64,000 bases of DNA from Galerina marginata (taxonomy: Eukaryota; Basidiomycota; Agaricomycetes; Agaricales; Galerinaceae): contig JAECYW010000007.1 of the NCBI GenBank assembly GCA_023014335.1, forward strand, positions 2,046,001-2,110,000, read 5' to 3'. Below are positions 7,590 to 20,644 of this stretch, piece after piece. The position numbers were made by a program, and so were the translations under genes. Positions within the stretch are counted from its first letter, which is position 1; every line of letters starts with the position of its first letter. The notes below the pieces were generated by a model, which saw only the letters and a list, made by a program, of their open reading frames with translations, made no database searches and was not told where the DNA came from.

Positions 7590-10433
7590 TCAACGAGAGG
7601 ACAGACGATGGCGAGGCTGGACAATCTTGTCCTCTTCATCTCGGATTTCCTCGAAATTCGATGATGTATCAGATGAAGCAGAATCGCTGGATGGTTCTAA
7701 TGGCCGGATGGGTTGACTATCCTCCAGATGTTTGTCTGGTATCTACATTACGCAAAACGTGTCAACCTAGATTCTATTGGCGGAGTAGATCAACTTACGG
7801 GTAAACGTGCAAGATAGGCAAGCAGCGAGGCTGATGCTGCGAGGGTAAAAACGGCTTTGAGGCTAGCGGCATAGGAGTCCCTGGCAATGCGTTGCACTCC
7901 AATGGGCAATTCAGAGACAAGTCGTGCCGAATGTTGGATCATTTTGATTAGCTGGAAGAGGAGATATTTAGAGACAGAATCGTCTAGGATTCAGAACGGA
8001 ACACGAACCTCTTCATTGCCGCTTGGAAGCCGCTCATGTAACTCTGCATTGAGTTTCCACTGGAATAGAGCTGACGACGAGGCGAGTCCTCCTACTTGCC
8101 CTGTGAAAGACATAGCTCAGCAACCTATGATTTTATCCTACATCAAAAAGGAAACAGACCTAGGCCACGCAATAACTGAGCAAACCCTGTACCGACTGCC
8201 ATTTGGGACTCGGGCAGATGCGAAACTAGCGCGACTATGAATGCAAATTAGTCAGACGAGTAACAAATTACAGAAGTAAACACTTGCTGAACATAGTTTG
8301 AAGGACGACGGCATTACCGAACCCAAGCGGCATCTAAACGAAACTTGAATAATGGGAAAGTGCCTTCAGTAAGAAAAGGCAATTACTATGGTAAGCCAGA
8401 GGTGCGCTGGGTTCGAGTCCTCTTTCATCTGTGTCATTAAGATCGCGGCGAAGAATGGCAGTATTCCGAACACGGTGCTCATAGTCTTGTAGCGTGCATG
8501 ACGTTTCATCATCCAGCTATTAAGTGGATGTAAAAAAGACGTTGCTTGAAAGACATTGCAGACATACCCAGCGAAGAATGAACCACCAGAAATGCAGATA
8601 CTGTTTGGCAGAAGATGTAATCCTGTCATATAAACGTTAGAACGAATTGTGCTGAGAAAGACAGATGTTGAACACGTACCAGCAGTGGAGGCAGATGATA
8701 GCATGACTGTCTGGAACCAGGTTGGGAAAAAGTAAGTTACGGAGAGGTTGCACACGGCAACGAGAGCGTTGCTACAACCAACCAGGACAGGCACTTTGTG
8801 GGTCAGGAGGTGAGGCGGAAGGATAGGCTCAATTGCAACATAAACTTCGACCACGATGAAGAGAATAGCGAATGCGATCGATGAGATGAAGGACATCCAG
8901 ACTGAAGGCTCAGCCCACTAAATTCTTCTGGTAAGAATACAGGTGATCTAGGAAATTAGAGGATGACATACATCAAGACCTTCGTTGAAGCGCATGCTTA
9001 AAAATAATAATAACGAGCCAACCTAAGATTACGGAACAGATTAGTGACGATCAGGCGGAACGGAATCTCAGCTCACGGCAGCAAGAAGAGTCAAGGTCCC
9101 ACCGTAGTCGATTCTTTTCAAGATGTCGGAGGTGCTCCTGCCAGTTCCCTGAACGTCAAGATCGCATAAGCTTGTTTCTCATCAAACATATTGATCCACA
9201 ACTCACGGGAATTGTATATGTTAGGTTATACACCGTTAGAAGATAGGAGAGTATGAAAAGCGGTATCTGGATGAGAAAAGCCCATCTCCAGCCAAACCTT
9301 ACGCTCCAGGTCAGTGAGCATCAAGAAGATATGAGAAGCAGACGCACCAATCGGTGATCAACCCTCCAATAGGGCCCCCCAATCCCATTCCCAGCTATAA
9401 AATATCGACTATAAGCAGGGTTGCGAAGGGAAAAGGTCGTAGAGTTTATTTACCCCATAGAAAATCCCCCCTAAACTTTGAACAAAGCCACGGGACTAAA
9501 TCCAGAGTTATGATAAGGATCCCCATTTTGATAGGAAAGACTCGATCTACGACACTTACCCGTAAGTTGTACATGTCGCTAGTTATTATTCTGACTCGGT
9601 TCATCAGTGGAGGTCTAGAAGTACTTGAAGACAAACCTACGATGACGTCGTGAATATCCCACCACCACCCATGCCAGAAATCTGTACACAAAGAAAAGGG
9701 GCTGTAAGCAGAGTATCCAGACATCCATTGACAAAAGAAAAAAAAAGACGCACAAACCGAGAGAGTATGAGCATCTGCATAGAGTTCGACAGGCCGCATG
9801 CCAGAATCCCTATCATAGCAAATATGACGGCTGTTTGATTGGCAGCACTTCTGCCCATCACATTACTGAGGCGTCCATAAAGCGGCGTAAATGTACACGT
9901 CGCCAGCAAGTAACTGAGAATATAATACCGGTGATGAATTAGAAGAGCAATGTGCATGGAAACGAGAAGCTCTTACGATGTGCCAACCCAACTTGCTTCG
10001 TTGGACTTTTTAAATTCAGAAGATATCGAGGGAAGCACTGTTCGAATGTTAGTGACACGGGGGGTATCATACTCGTTGAGACTCACTGGTTGGGACTAAT
10101 GTTACTGATGAGCAATGAAGTCAGTTTCCTAGGTGTGGTCCAGGAAATGGAACAAACAATTTAACGACTAAATCATTGAGAAAATGTAAGGCTGATCGGC
10201 TAAACATAACAAAAACATAGAAACAAACAACACACCGAGAGAAACTGGCCTAGCCAAATACCCGCCAAAATGCCTCGACGCGAGCTGGCAGAGATCTCTA
10301 GAGGGCCAAGTGGCTGTGATATTGTTGAAGTGGGAGAGTTCAAGGGCAGCCCATACTTGGGCCTAGCGTATGCTGATAATGTAGGAGCTGCAGCTGAAAG
10401 AAGGGGGTCCCGATCCGAATAAGCTGTGGACAT
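7590..10433 (-). CDS. MFS transporter, vacuolar basic amino acid (VBA/DHA2) type, copy 1
   Basis: This multi-exon gene encodes a major-facilitator drug:H+ antiporter-like protein related to fungal vacuolar amino-acid transporters. The start MSTAYSDRDPLL carries an acidic dileucine (DRDPLL), a known vacuolar sorting signal type. Exon 1 (10236-10433) ends after QFLS. Later exons give SYLLATCTFTPLYGRLSNVMG (MFS motif A region, near 9930-9870), SGMGGGGIFTTSS, and a long helical exon (8366-8896) with IAFAILFIVVEVYVAIEPIL and HLLPNSICISGGSFFAGYV. The last junction is phase 0 before IPDKHLEDSQP, and the frame stops at TGA 7590-7592. Substrate is inferred only. A paralogue with the same first and last junctions lies at 53107-55936. 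Confidence 0.85.
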
Positions 10434-11526
10434 TGTTGTTGAAATTGCTTCAGTTGGACGATGGCACTTGTTTGCGTTGCGACTTGAGGAAGTGGGATTT
10501 GCTGCGGGCTTTATATACAATTGCCGCTAGATAGATGATGGGATGAAAGTTCGAAGAGTTTAGGGGCTTCCCAACGCCAAGGTGATGATACGTACCATAG
10601 CATTTTGATCCATTGCAGAATGGAGCAGGAAGGGCTCCGATAATTAAGAAGTTTGAACGCCAAGGGAGGCGAGTTAGGCTTTGAATCAATGACGAACAGC
10701 TTCAGGTAATCGAGAATTCTAAAAGTTTCATTAGTTGTGCTATCTTTAACAAATGTCAGTCGAACCTCACGAGCGCCAGGTCCAGGAATGAAGTTGAGCA
10801 TACTGAGCACACTTCGCGCCATCCTGAAGTAGAATCTCGCTTAAGGGCGGTCAATACATATGGATGAGTGTGAGTTAAAAATATTGCGATCCCACCTCTT
10901 GGCATTTGCAGAAGGTGAAAATTTTTGGATCCAACAAGAAACCACAAAGCCTGAAGGAGGAACAGTCCGGTTGAAATACGTGAACGATTTGATGCTGGTC
11001 ATTAGGTTGTGACGTCCTCGGGCAGACTGAAGTCACTCCGAGGCAGTGATGACTGGAGATCAGGCGGTTCTTCAACCAAAGAAATGGAATGATAAGGTCG
11101 TAGAAGGCAGACACCCCGGCCCAGTTGTGCTAGTAAATGAGGTGCTCAGGTGGTGCTCGAGATCTACAGGAGAAAATTAGCAAGAACATAAAATTCATAA
11201 CAACAAGAGCAAGCTGAATCTTACAATGCAATATGCAAACAGAGAAGGTCGTCAATATCGAGGACAACTTAGGAGTTCAACGAGTTGGGGCCACATTGGG
11301 AGGACAAGCAAGTCACGTTTATGTGTGGCACGATGAATAACACGTGATGTGACTGTCGTGTGTTTCAATCAACTCGCGCCGACGTGCAAAGCTTCCAACT
11401 TGAACCCGTTCCAAGTGCCTGCCATATTGCCAAAAGTTCTAGGCGGTATCCTTATTTCGTGGCCAGGTAAGTAATTTACGTTTATCTATGGCGTGTTTAT
11501 GATTTTCACTCTCTTAAACAGGTCGA
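10434..11526. promoter_or_regulatory. Divergent intergenic region between MFS copy 1 and Rap1-like gene
   Basis: About 1.1 kb without a supportable coding exon. On the plus strand, gtaagtaatt at 11467 and an acceptor at about 11519-11521 suggest a 5'-leader intron for the Rap1-like gene. Small frames on the minus strand show no domain. Confidence 0.4.
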
Positions 11527-14387
11527 ATGGGTCGCTCAGATTTCACAGAGAGTGACGATACGCATCTAGTGGAATATATCGCGAAATACAACCCTGAACC
11601 TCCAGGTCGACTAGGAAATAAGCTTTACAGGATCCTAGAAGAGAATGTGCGCTAACAGTTTGATTTGTCTGTCTATGCGTGACTAAATTAAAATACAGTC
11701 AGGCAATAAATGGCCGTGGTCTAAATATCATACATGGCAGTCCTGGCGCGAGCGATACAAGAAAAACCAGGAATATTTTGACCGCCGGATTCGACGCCAT
11801 AAAAAGTTGATTACCCAGGGCTCGAGAGATCTAATGACGAAGAAAGACAAGCAAGTCGAGATCGAACCTACCTCAAATCGTGAGGTACCTGGCAGTGTTA
11901 AGGAGAACGAACCCCATGCCGAGGATCCGCCCAACGAGGTAGCTGCGAAACCCGAGAAGCACGCGTCACGTCGAGACGGGGACAATGGAAAAACCGGACC
12001 TCGGAGTGCTCTGACTTCCGTCTCGGAACCCACAAACATGGTTATGCACGTCAGCCGAAGCGACCAGCAAAAAACGGTTGAAAAGCCTGTGCATCCCGAT
12101 GACTATATGCACGAGCTATTTGGCTCCTCTGAGGAAGAAGAGGCTGAAGAGATTCAGAAGTATGTTGCTTTACGTGCTCACGGAACATTTCACTGATAAT
12201 TTTAAATATAGACCACGAAACCGCTCGCAGCTGAAGGAACCGACTCATGGTATTTATCCAAACTTGGCTGAGGCACCTGCACCGACGCTAGATTCTGGCG
12301 AACCCCATGTACCAGGAGCTTTTGACGTTGAAATGCAGCAGCTGTCGCAAGAACCTACTCCGCCAAATTCTGGCGCAGAGAGATTCACAACCAAGTCATT
12401 TCCACCCTTGAATCCCCCGCACAAAGTCAAGAAGCTTAAAAAACGCAAGATTGAGGCAGATCCCTTCGAAACGCCTCCAACCAGCCCACCTCCCTCACGT
12501 ACCATTGTAGCTAGAAAGAGCCCAATAACTATGGTCGAAGGTCCTTATCGCCATGCCTTAAAACGACCGCGGACCATTGAGGATACTACGGACGGTCCGT
12601 GGCCCCCTAAACGGATGAAGGCAGCAGTAAAAACAGCTTCTGGTCAAGACGCGCAATCGTCGACCAAGCCTTCAGCTTCCACACCCGAATTACCACTTCC
12701 GAAACCACCGCTGCAGCCCCGACAACCTCAGCAAGTGAATGCAGTCGCGTCATCGTCAAAAGTCAAGCTTCCAGATATCCGCACAAGCTACCCAGCCCAT
12801 GGGAAGGACGATTCTACACCCGAGATGAAGATAATGAACAGTTTCATCGGGCATAATGCGCCAGCTCCGCCGAAGATCGCGCAGAATGCCAAGGCGCCCC
12901 GAAAGATCAACGAATTACCTGCAAAACAGCACCCCGCATCCAGCCAGGCCCTCGAGAAAGTTCTTCCGACAGCATCACCGAAACCCAACGAAACCCGTGT
13001 TCCTTCCCCCGAGGCCGACGTTCCTTCTCGCGCAGCGGGAGCCCTTGCTCTCCCAGTGCCTGTTGCTCGCAAAAGTTCTAACGACACATTACCGACCAGA
13101 CCTTCTTCCGACGGCGATCCTTTTACGTCCAATGAAATACCAGGAAAGGCGGCTGGGAAAGCTAATGCCGAGCCATATGTTCTCAATAACAAACTACCCC
13201 CTCGTATCGACCTCCATCGGCAAAGCTTGTCCAACCGACCTCGTGCTAGCACTTCTTTCCCATCTAGGCCTAGCTCCGTCCTGAGCATGCGAACATCGAC
13301 TTCATCTGGCTCAAAGAAGATCACAAAGTCCCGCCGGTCTGCCTCTTTGCGACGGTCTATTGCGGAAATCAACTTGCTTGACGAAGGCAAGGAGTTCGCG
13401 GTTGCTGCTGCAGAGGATTTGGCCGAAGTTATGGATGCTATGGCAAGACGACACGGCGTGTCTACGGAAGTCGCCATCAAAACGTACATGACGACTCGAA
13501 GCATAGAGAAGACGAAAATCGTTCTAGGCCACCTCTTCCAAGGTCTAGCCGTGCTTGAGCGGGAGATTTACGCGCGGATGCCTGATCTCCGGTTTACCCC
13601 CGATGACGAGGCCGGACCAGAGGATGAAGACGAGGACGACACTCCTGCTGGCTTGGTCCCATGGAAATATTCCGCCGAAAAGGCAGAGGCCGACGGTCCA
13701 CGCCAACCAAAGCAACCTTCAACTTCACCAAGGAGGAACAGACTCAGCCTCACGGTCAAGCCACTCCCACTTGACGAGTCTCTTTCTGACTACTCTCCTC
13801 CTAATTCCTCTCGAGCAGCGCAATTTGCTCGGCTCGAAAAGCAAGGGAGGAGAGAAGAAGCAAAGGAACGCGAAAAGCGTCGCGTGAGCGGTGTTTTTGT
13901 TCCTCAGTCTCAGACCCCGGCCAAACGACGTCGGGTAACCCCTCTGGAAGACACTTCGCCCACACCTCAAGGTCGCGAGGCAGCCATGCAGGTCGACCTG
14001 GACGAAGATCCGAACGAAGAAGCCATGCAAGCCGACCCGAAAGAAGACCCGGATGAAGACATGTGCATGCGTATCGACGACGAACGACATGAAGCCGACG
14101 ACGAGGCTGAACAACCCGAAGAACAGGAAGCAGAACCCACGTTCCTTTGCCATTCTCGAGCTTTGAGCAGGCGAATATCCGAAGGAGAGGCGCTTGAGCC
14201 TGCCCTTGCGAGGAGGCACCGCATGCTAGCCTTGGACGTGGACCAAGACAACGCAGAAACGATGCGCCAATTTGAGGCTGCCAATGATCCTGATTTCTTA
14301 CGACTTATGTCAATCAAGTGGGTCGCCGAGATTTTAGGGGCTCATATGGAAGACCAGAAATTGGAGGGAGACATTGTGGTCGAGTAG
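11527..14387 (+). CDS. RAP1: Rap1-like telomeric protein with N-terminal Myb domain
   Basis: Three exons (11527-11646, 11699-12159, 12212-14387) give 918 aa with consistent phase. Residues 4-75 match the Rap1 Myb domain: FTESDDTHLVEYIAKY, GRLGNKLYRILEEN, WPWSKYHTWQSWRERYKKN, EYFDRRI. Rap1 is a shelterin component that caps telomeres, usually tethered through a Taz1/TRF-type partner. A long disordered, basic and acidic middle follows. A predicted helical segment at about 590-645 (DLAEVMDAMARRHGVSTEVA) and an acidic stretch precede the C terminus. No BRCT domain precedes the Myb, unlike most Rap1 proteins, because the ATG is four codons before it. An upstream exon beyond the 5'-leader intron could change that, but I find no in-frame ATG there. 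Confidence 0.8.
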
Positions 14388-14988
14388 CCTAAAGTGCTGA
14401 AGCACTGTAGGCTAGAAATAAAGGCTGGAGATAATTTTGCCCGTCTTTCGTGTCATCTCGGCCAACATACACCGGTATAATTTGCTTCTTTATGATGTAT
14501 ATATTAAGTTCGATGCCCCATAATTTGGAGACCAGATGAATGCGATTGTAAATTTATACCGAGTGACTCAGAGAACGAGTTCAACGAAATTGTAATGCAA
14601 TGCAACTCGTCATAAACTTCATAAATCTAGGATTAATACTTGTACATGTTGTACCTGTACATTTTGTGTCATGAATAAAAGGCCCACTGTCCGTGGCGCA
14701 TGCGCCTGTACATATACGCCATAGAGCACACCCCAAACATCCTGCGGGGGGGAGGACAAAAGAATATTACATGAGTGGAATGGGATAGGGCGAAGGACGA
14801 TGTTCAGCTCTAGGCTAAAAATTGCGTATGTGAAGTGAATTATATCTAAACAAAACCCCAATGGTGATAAGGATGGGTGGTGGTCATGATCGTATGCAGT
14901 GGGAAGAGAGCGAACACAAGTGGAGACATCGAGAAAGTAAAGCGATCGGGGCGTGTAGATACCATATGTTGGTGTACAGATAGCCACC
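14388..14988. other. Convergent 3' intergenic region
   Basis: About 600 bp between the stop codons of the Rap1-like gene and eIF2A. It is AT-rich with polyadenylation-like stretches (aataaa at about 14417, on the plus strand) and no coding signal. Confidence 0.4.
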
Positions 14989-17600
14989 TCAGACTTCCAA
15001 CGCAGCGAGTTCCTTGCGGATCTCAGTTTCGCCTTCCATCTTCCTGAGCTGGGTAGCTTCCAATCTCTCTCCACGCTTGGCTTTCTCTTTCAGCTCCTCG
15101 ATAGCTTTCAACTATAAACGAAAATAACCATATATTAGTTCAGCCAATAATAACCACAACGAACGAGACGAGAACGGACCTTCTTGTTCAAGTTCCTCGC
15201 CTTCTTCGCGACAGTGTCCAAGGCACTATCCATGCCAGGCGTTATTGGCGCTTCTGCCTCCTCCACAGGAGGTACGACAACAACAGGTGGAGGCAGAGTG
15301 ACGACTCCACCAGTACCATTCGTCCGCTTCCCATTATTCCGGTTACCCCCTCCTCTTCCATCGTGGTGTTGGTGTTCGCGGTCCTGCCTCGGTCCCTGGT
15401 GGTACCCATTACCGCGGCCTTGGCCCTGCTGCCCATTCCCGCCTCCAGGGGGCGGAGGTCCGTCGAAAGACTGCCTCGCCTCCGCGCCATCGTCACCTGG
15501 TCCTCCAGGTGTGGAAGCACCGCCCTCCTTCTTGACCTTCCGCTTCCGGTTTCCCTTTTGATTATCAGGCCCAGGGCTGGGGCTGTTAGGCGCCCCCGGC
15601 ACGTTCCGCCTGCCTGCATTCTGGTTCTGGTGGTAATACCCATTCGCGCCTTGCTGGCCGCCATTTTGCTGCTGGCCATATCCAGGGGCTCCGGGGACGG
15701 GGCTTCGATTATACCTCGGCGGTGTCGCATTGCCGCTGAGGCCGCTGTTCATCATCGGTCCGCCTTCGTCTTCGCGCTTGAAGATAGAGGGTGTTGCCAG
15801 GCCCCTCGCGCCGGGTGGACGATAAGCACCAGCAGGCTTTGCGGGCACGGGCTTCTGCACCGCAGCCAGGTTCAGCACACTCTCGCTGGGGGCTGGAGCT
15901 GGTGGTATGGTCTGCCCGAACGGAGGCACATTTTCCACAGGCGTCGGACGCCAAGAGGTCTGATACAGCTCATCCGTCAGCTGAGCATGCAGAAGAGGGC
16001 CAGAACAGTGCCAAATCTTGACTCCATTGTCGACCCGCAAACGCGGAGAAAGAGTGGCGGTCAACAGGAAACGACCATCTGGCGACCACTCGCAGTATGA
16101 TGTGTTCGGGGCGTCGATGGTGCAGACCTTGCTGAGAGTGCGTCGATCGATGATTTCGATCTTTCCAGCAAGGTTACCGAACCCGGCAAGGGCAATGAGG
16201 CGGCCTTGAGGGTTGAACGATATAAAATTGTGTGGAGAGGAGCCGAAGTCGTGTAGCGTCCGGACGCGCTGATCGAACAGCATGGTCTTTGCAGGCATAT
16301 CTGGTAAACAATTAATGTTAGCAAAAGGAAATATCACGACTTTAATAATATAGACTCACATCCATAAACGACGCCAAACTCTTTCGAGTTGGGACTCCAC
16401 GCAAAGTCATGGATGGGACCCTCCTTGTCCAAAGTGACCCGACAATCAAAGTTACCCGCCGCACTGAGAAGATACATGCCAGTCTCTCCGTAGTAACTTT
16501 TGTTCGAGTTGTCGACTTCTGTCTGGGTCAAGAGCAAGACCTGAGTGCCAAGGGTGTTCCACTTGATTTGAGCACGATCGGCCTTGAAGAAAGTTTTCTG
16601 GCAGGTAGGAGGGCTGTTGAGGGCACTCAAGCTGTAGATCTTGATACTGGCAGGAGCGCCCTATCACATGGCTCAGCGATGATTTATTACGCAACAGAAA
16701 TATCTTACGTTTTTCTCAGCCACGAACACCGCAATGGATGGGTTCAACCCCGGACTAAGCGAGACAGAGGTCGAGCCCTCCACCTTCAGTTTGTCCACGA
16801 TACCCTTCGACCAGTCCGAGGAACGAAATACTTGGATCTCGGAAGATACAAGCCTGATCGCGTGGGATTCTGAGATAGTGTATTGCAAATCCCATGCCTC
16901 TTGCGACTTCTGAGTGAAGGATATTAATTCCTCTCCAGTTGAAACTGAAAACACCCTAAGGTTCTTGTGTTGCAAACCATCTTCAAGCTTGGCTGTGAAA
17001 AGAATGCATAAAAATTCAAGAGGTCAAAAACGGGCCGACATACTTGGTCGCTCCCAAGTTGAAAGGTAGGTACCACGAGGTGAAAAGTTGAGTTCAACGA
17101 CGTTGGGAAGAGGAAGTTCTTGGAGGAGCTGAGCACCCTCTGCCTGGAAAATGCGAACCCTAAAAGATAATTAGTCCAGGACTCTCCTTCTTGGTAGGTC
17201 ATGGATGGCCGATATAACCGTGTCCTTCGTGACCTACACGAGGACAACATGTGGGAACTCACGCAGTAGGCAAGGCATAAGCATAGAGTCGTCCGTCGGC
17301 GCTGTAGTTCTGCGTTCGAGCGGGTGCGTCTGGCGCAACAAATCCGGCCACTGGCGTGTAATCTGGTGTCCCGTTGACAAGACCGAGGGACTTTTGTGCG
17401 CGGACTAGATGAACAAAGAATTATATCAGCTCAACGATCTTATCCTCCTCAAAACCGAATCCAGGCGTCTAAAAGAACGCAGTTCGCTGCTCCAGCGTCT
17501 AAGGCCCAAATAGAAATCACAGCGAGACCACCGCTGCGCACGTGTTTCGGAAAAAAAGTTGATACTGACATGCGTATTGTTGTGAAGTTTGCGACGCCAT
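14989..17600 (-). CDS. eIF2A: Eukaryotic translation initiation factor 2A (WD-repeat)
   Basis: eIF2A is a beta-propeller protein that can deliver initiator tRNA to ribosomes under special conditions. At least seven exons are needed. Exon 1 (17570-17600) encodes MASQTSQQYA and joins FRAQKSLGLVNGTPDYTPV (from 17404). Propeller segments follow: NVVELNFSPRGTYLSTWERP, IKWNTLGTQVLLLTQTEVD, GPIHDFAWSPNSKEFGVVYG, and RVRTLHDFGSSPHNFISFNP. The large exon near 15.2-16.3 kb ends in a Pro/Gly/Asn-rich linker. The final exon gives NKKLKAIEELKEKAKRG and ends RKELAALEV at TGA 14989-14991, the conserved family tail. Length and order fit the family. It is divergent from the gene at 18431. Confidence 0.92.
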
Positions 17601-18430
17601 TTTGAGATTTACAGAAGGACTAGACTCTTGCAGGGTGCTTGTTGAAGAAAGCAAGTTAATGCTTCGGAGGAGGGAGGAACGAAAGAAGGGAAAGGGAGGA
17701 GGAGAAGATTTCAGAAAGTTACAAATATCAGATCTTGACTTGCGTCAATTTTTTGGAAATTGACCTTGTTTGGACATCATTCACTTTAGGGCAGGCTTTT
17801 TTCTTATGTTTCGACTTGTCACTTCTTCCTGTTTTCCACCGTTGTCCTCGGAAGACCTTAACAGATGAACATGTCCTTTTTACAACTGGCAGCCAGGAAA
17901 ATTGGGTTTCAATTTGAGCCTTAGCCTCGGATCTGGTCTTATTTTGCCACTTGGCACTTGGATTGATGAGAATTGGACCTCTCCACGGACGACATATCAA
18001 TGGGCCGGCCACTATGTAGCGAGGGGTATTTCGTCAGTTACCTCAAGGCTTGTAATTCTTGAAAGGGTGTTTCTCATCACAGTGATTTCAGGAGACTCTT
18101 TTCTAAGAGTGTTGTTCTGGCCGAAACACCACATTAAGGTTCCGGACCCAGCATGCGTGGATTACAACTCTTGGCCCAAATGCGATGGCCCAATCCGCCA
18201 CTCTGCCGACTAAATTTTGCGCGTAATATGTAGGAGGTACAATGCGCAACAAATCGCCCCTGGGACCCTAAGCAGAAGGAAGACAATGTCGGCGGCCCAG
18301 GACCAAGCGGTTCGTGGCACATTATAAATTCACAGTAGCCACCAACTTGTCTTCCGACGTCACTTCCTGGCTTAAATTCACCACCAGGGGGTATACAACC
18401 CTCAGCATCCACGAGTCATTCTTCATTATC
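17601..18430. promoter_or_regulatory. Bidirectional promoter region, with a TATA-like box at 18323
   Basis: Some 830 bp separate the divergent starts of eIF2A and the gene at 18431. TATAAA at 18323-18328 lies about 105 bp before the ATG at 18431 and is a plausible TATA box for it. No coding exon is evident. Confidence 0.4.
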
Positions 18431-19339
18431 ATGTCTTATCCTCAAGACATGGGCTTCACCGGTGGTTATGTTTCTCCGCAGAACCTCATGAACACAAGAT
18501 CTCCGGTATTTGGTGCATCGTTTATGAACTCTCAACACCAGAGCCCAGCAAGTCCATCCAAGGTAAGACCCATCCCCCCACTCATCCTCGTAATTCGCTA
18601 AGACTTAGCTAGGGATACAGAACTGGAGCCAAACTCCAGCTTGTCGGTTACCTTAAGCCCGGGAAACGGCATCAACTATCGCAAGATCCAATCCCTACCG
18701 CGCAATCCATGCTCGACGGAAGCTATGCGATTGCTGTGGAAAATATGGGAGAGCCCGATATCGTCGTCTACGTGCCACGCTCTCCAGAATACTGTGGGCA
18801 ACCCTCCCTCGCCAGTATCGTATTCACTGTCCACGGAAAACCTGGACCGTACTTGAGCGACCTAATAAAGGGCCGAGTTACCGTAGACGCTCCGTCTGAT
18901 GAGCTGTTCAAGCCAATGGGCTGGCATCGGACAAGTTTAACCATTGACGTCCGTGATTCGTCTTCCCTTGTATTCAGTGCCCATCATAATACTGAAATCG
19001 TCTTGTTATAATTAGTGGCCCGGAGTTACTACTCGTACAGACTACCTCACATGTTCCGACAAATCAAATTTCCGTACTCGCGTAGAGGTTGCTACAACAG
19101 TAGCAGCCCGCGTCGCCGAACTTCTCAAGGAAGGCAAAGCAGGGAAATTCGTGAGTTGTTCATGCCAGCTTACCCTTGTCTTCCTTCTAATCGTGTGTCA
19201 TTAGAAGTGGGGTCCTCAGGCGATCGATGCACGCACAAGCCCGTGGATCATGGCGAAGATTGATTATCGCGACGTCCGATTGATTGGGATGAATTATTAT
19301 CGAAAGACCTGGGTTCCGGTGTTGGCTATGGATGCTTAG
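18431..19339 (+). CDS. Conserved-looking hypothetical protein, 245 aa
   Basis: Four exons (18431-18562, 18613-18948, 19016-19150, 19205-19339) join in phase and give 245 aa. I do not recognise the family. The first exon is low-complexity (Gln, Ser, Pro, Met). Exons 2 to 4 look like a folded domain: GAKLQLVGYLKPGKRHQLSQ, EPDIVVYVPRSPEYCG, YLTCSDKSNFRTRVEV, WIMAKIDYRDVRLIGMNYYR. No signal peptide or membrane segment is present. The third intron uses a good gtgagt donor; the second has the weaker donor gtccgt. Clean phase over four exons supports it being a real gene. Confidence 0.75.
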
Positions 19340-19725
19340 TTTCAACTGCTGTTTCGTACACTAATTTCTCTCCTGGGGCACTGCTGTGGGCGCAAGGAAG
19401 CTGTGCTTGTTTTGTGGATAATAGTAGATAATATTGGGTTTATCAGCGCGATCCGGGTTTATCGGGACTTCTAAGAGCCTGCTCAGTAACCGGATCGTCG
19501 GGCGAATTTCACATCAAATTCGAACTCACTGAACACTTTCAAACTACATCCGCTGTGTTCGAGTCATTTGCCACGAAGGCTATGATCATCCGTATTTTTA
19601 CTATTTTAAAAGGCGTTATGTACCGTTGACGATGAGCATACCACCCCAGCTTTATACCCTCTGTAACCATAAGGATCTCTAATTCGGCATATCTTTCTTT
19701 ACTGACATACCTCATCCGACGCGCC

Positions 19726-20644
19726 ATGCACGAAACGCACTATAAAGAAAAGGCTTGCCCGATCATTCGCATTCGACCATTCCGATATTCAGACACAGAG
19801 GAAATACACGAATTATTCAGGACTACAATGACGAGTGGAGGTATTTTGCTCGTTCTATGTCCATCATAGCCTAAATAATGCTGGTTTTTCCTCAGATGGT
19901 TCTCCACGACGCGCTGCTATGAGAGCGCGATGTTCGTCGCCGTTGTCTTATGCTCTCTACGCGATCACTACCCTTGGTTTCTTGTCCTACGCTTGGTTTT
20001 CGAGCATCTACAGTCGATATATCGGACTAGCACTCTCCATCGTCGGCCTGTCAACAATATGCATACGATTATACTCTCTCCACTGTGCATTCATAAAATT
20101 CCGTCAGAATGCCTTGACTGGTGACCTCGGAAATATTGCGGACCGCTATGGGATGGTCCCTGAGCCTCAGACTGAGAAGCAAAACGGACATGAGCCAGAG
20201 AGTGACTATCTCGTCTCAAAGGGAAAAAATTGCTTTTGGGTCGCAGAAACAGTCGGGGAACTTGAAGGTGGAAAATCAGAAGTTGTCGGATACGTTGGCA
20301 TCGGTATGTGCTATAATTTTTAAATTTCTGCGATTATATTTGCTCAAAGATTTCTCTTAAACCCAGATGTAAATGCTAACACAGACGAAACCAGTGCCGA
20401 GCTTCGCCGCCTGGTTGTATCTCCAAAATGCCGCAGACGAGGTGTCGCAGGTCAACTTATCAGGGTGGCCATCGCTCATGCCCGCCTCCATAATATTAAA
20501 TCTCTCTACCTCAGCACTTCCGCTCACCACACAAGCGCCATAGACCTGTATCGAAAGTTTGGGTGGGTTTTACAGAGACAGTACGTTCTCTTGAGGAGTA
20601 TCGAAGCTGTTGAATTGAATCTTGACCTTTCTGCTAGTAACTAG
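19726..20644 (+). CDS. Membrane-anchored GNAT N-acetyltransferase, tandem copy 1
   Basis: Three exons (19726-19840, 19896-20303, 20367-20644) give 266 aa. The N terminus IIRIRPFRYSDTEEIHELF is the start of a GNAT fold. It is followed by two hydrophobic segments, LYAITTLGFLSYAWF and YIGLALSIVGLSTICI. The acetyl-CoA binding motif A is AELRRLVVSPKCRRRGVAGQL near residue 190, and motif B follows with HTSAIDLYRKFGW. The arrangement of hydrophobic insert and C-terminal motif A recalls NAT8-type membrane acetyltransferases. Substrate is unknown. The neighbour at 21140 has the same exon-intron plan and phases, so the two arose by tandem duplication. Confidence 0.85.

Noticed and set aside
8409..8420. 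A tRNA B-box-like word, gggttcgagtcc
   Set aside because: It lies in a conserved MFS exon (minus strand, EDSNPAHLWL), which has an equivalent in the paralogue, and there is no cloverleaf or A box around it.
12788..13504. Long minus-strand open frame (238 codons)
   Set aside because: It is antisense to the Rap1-like coding exon, has no domain and reflects codon bias of the real gene.
13725..14219. Minus-strand frame of 164 codons
   Set aside because: It is a shadow of the acidic C-terminal part of the Rap1-like gene.
15363..16100. Plus-strand frame of 245 codons
   Set aside because: It is antisense to the Gly/Pro-rich exon of eIF2A, whose identity is certain.
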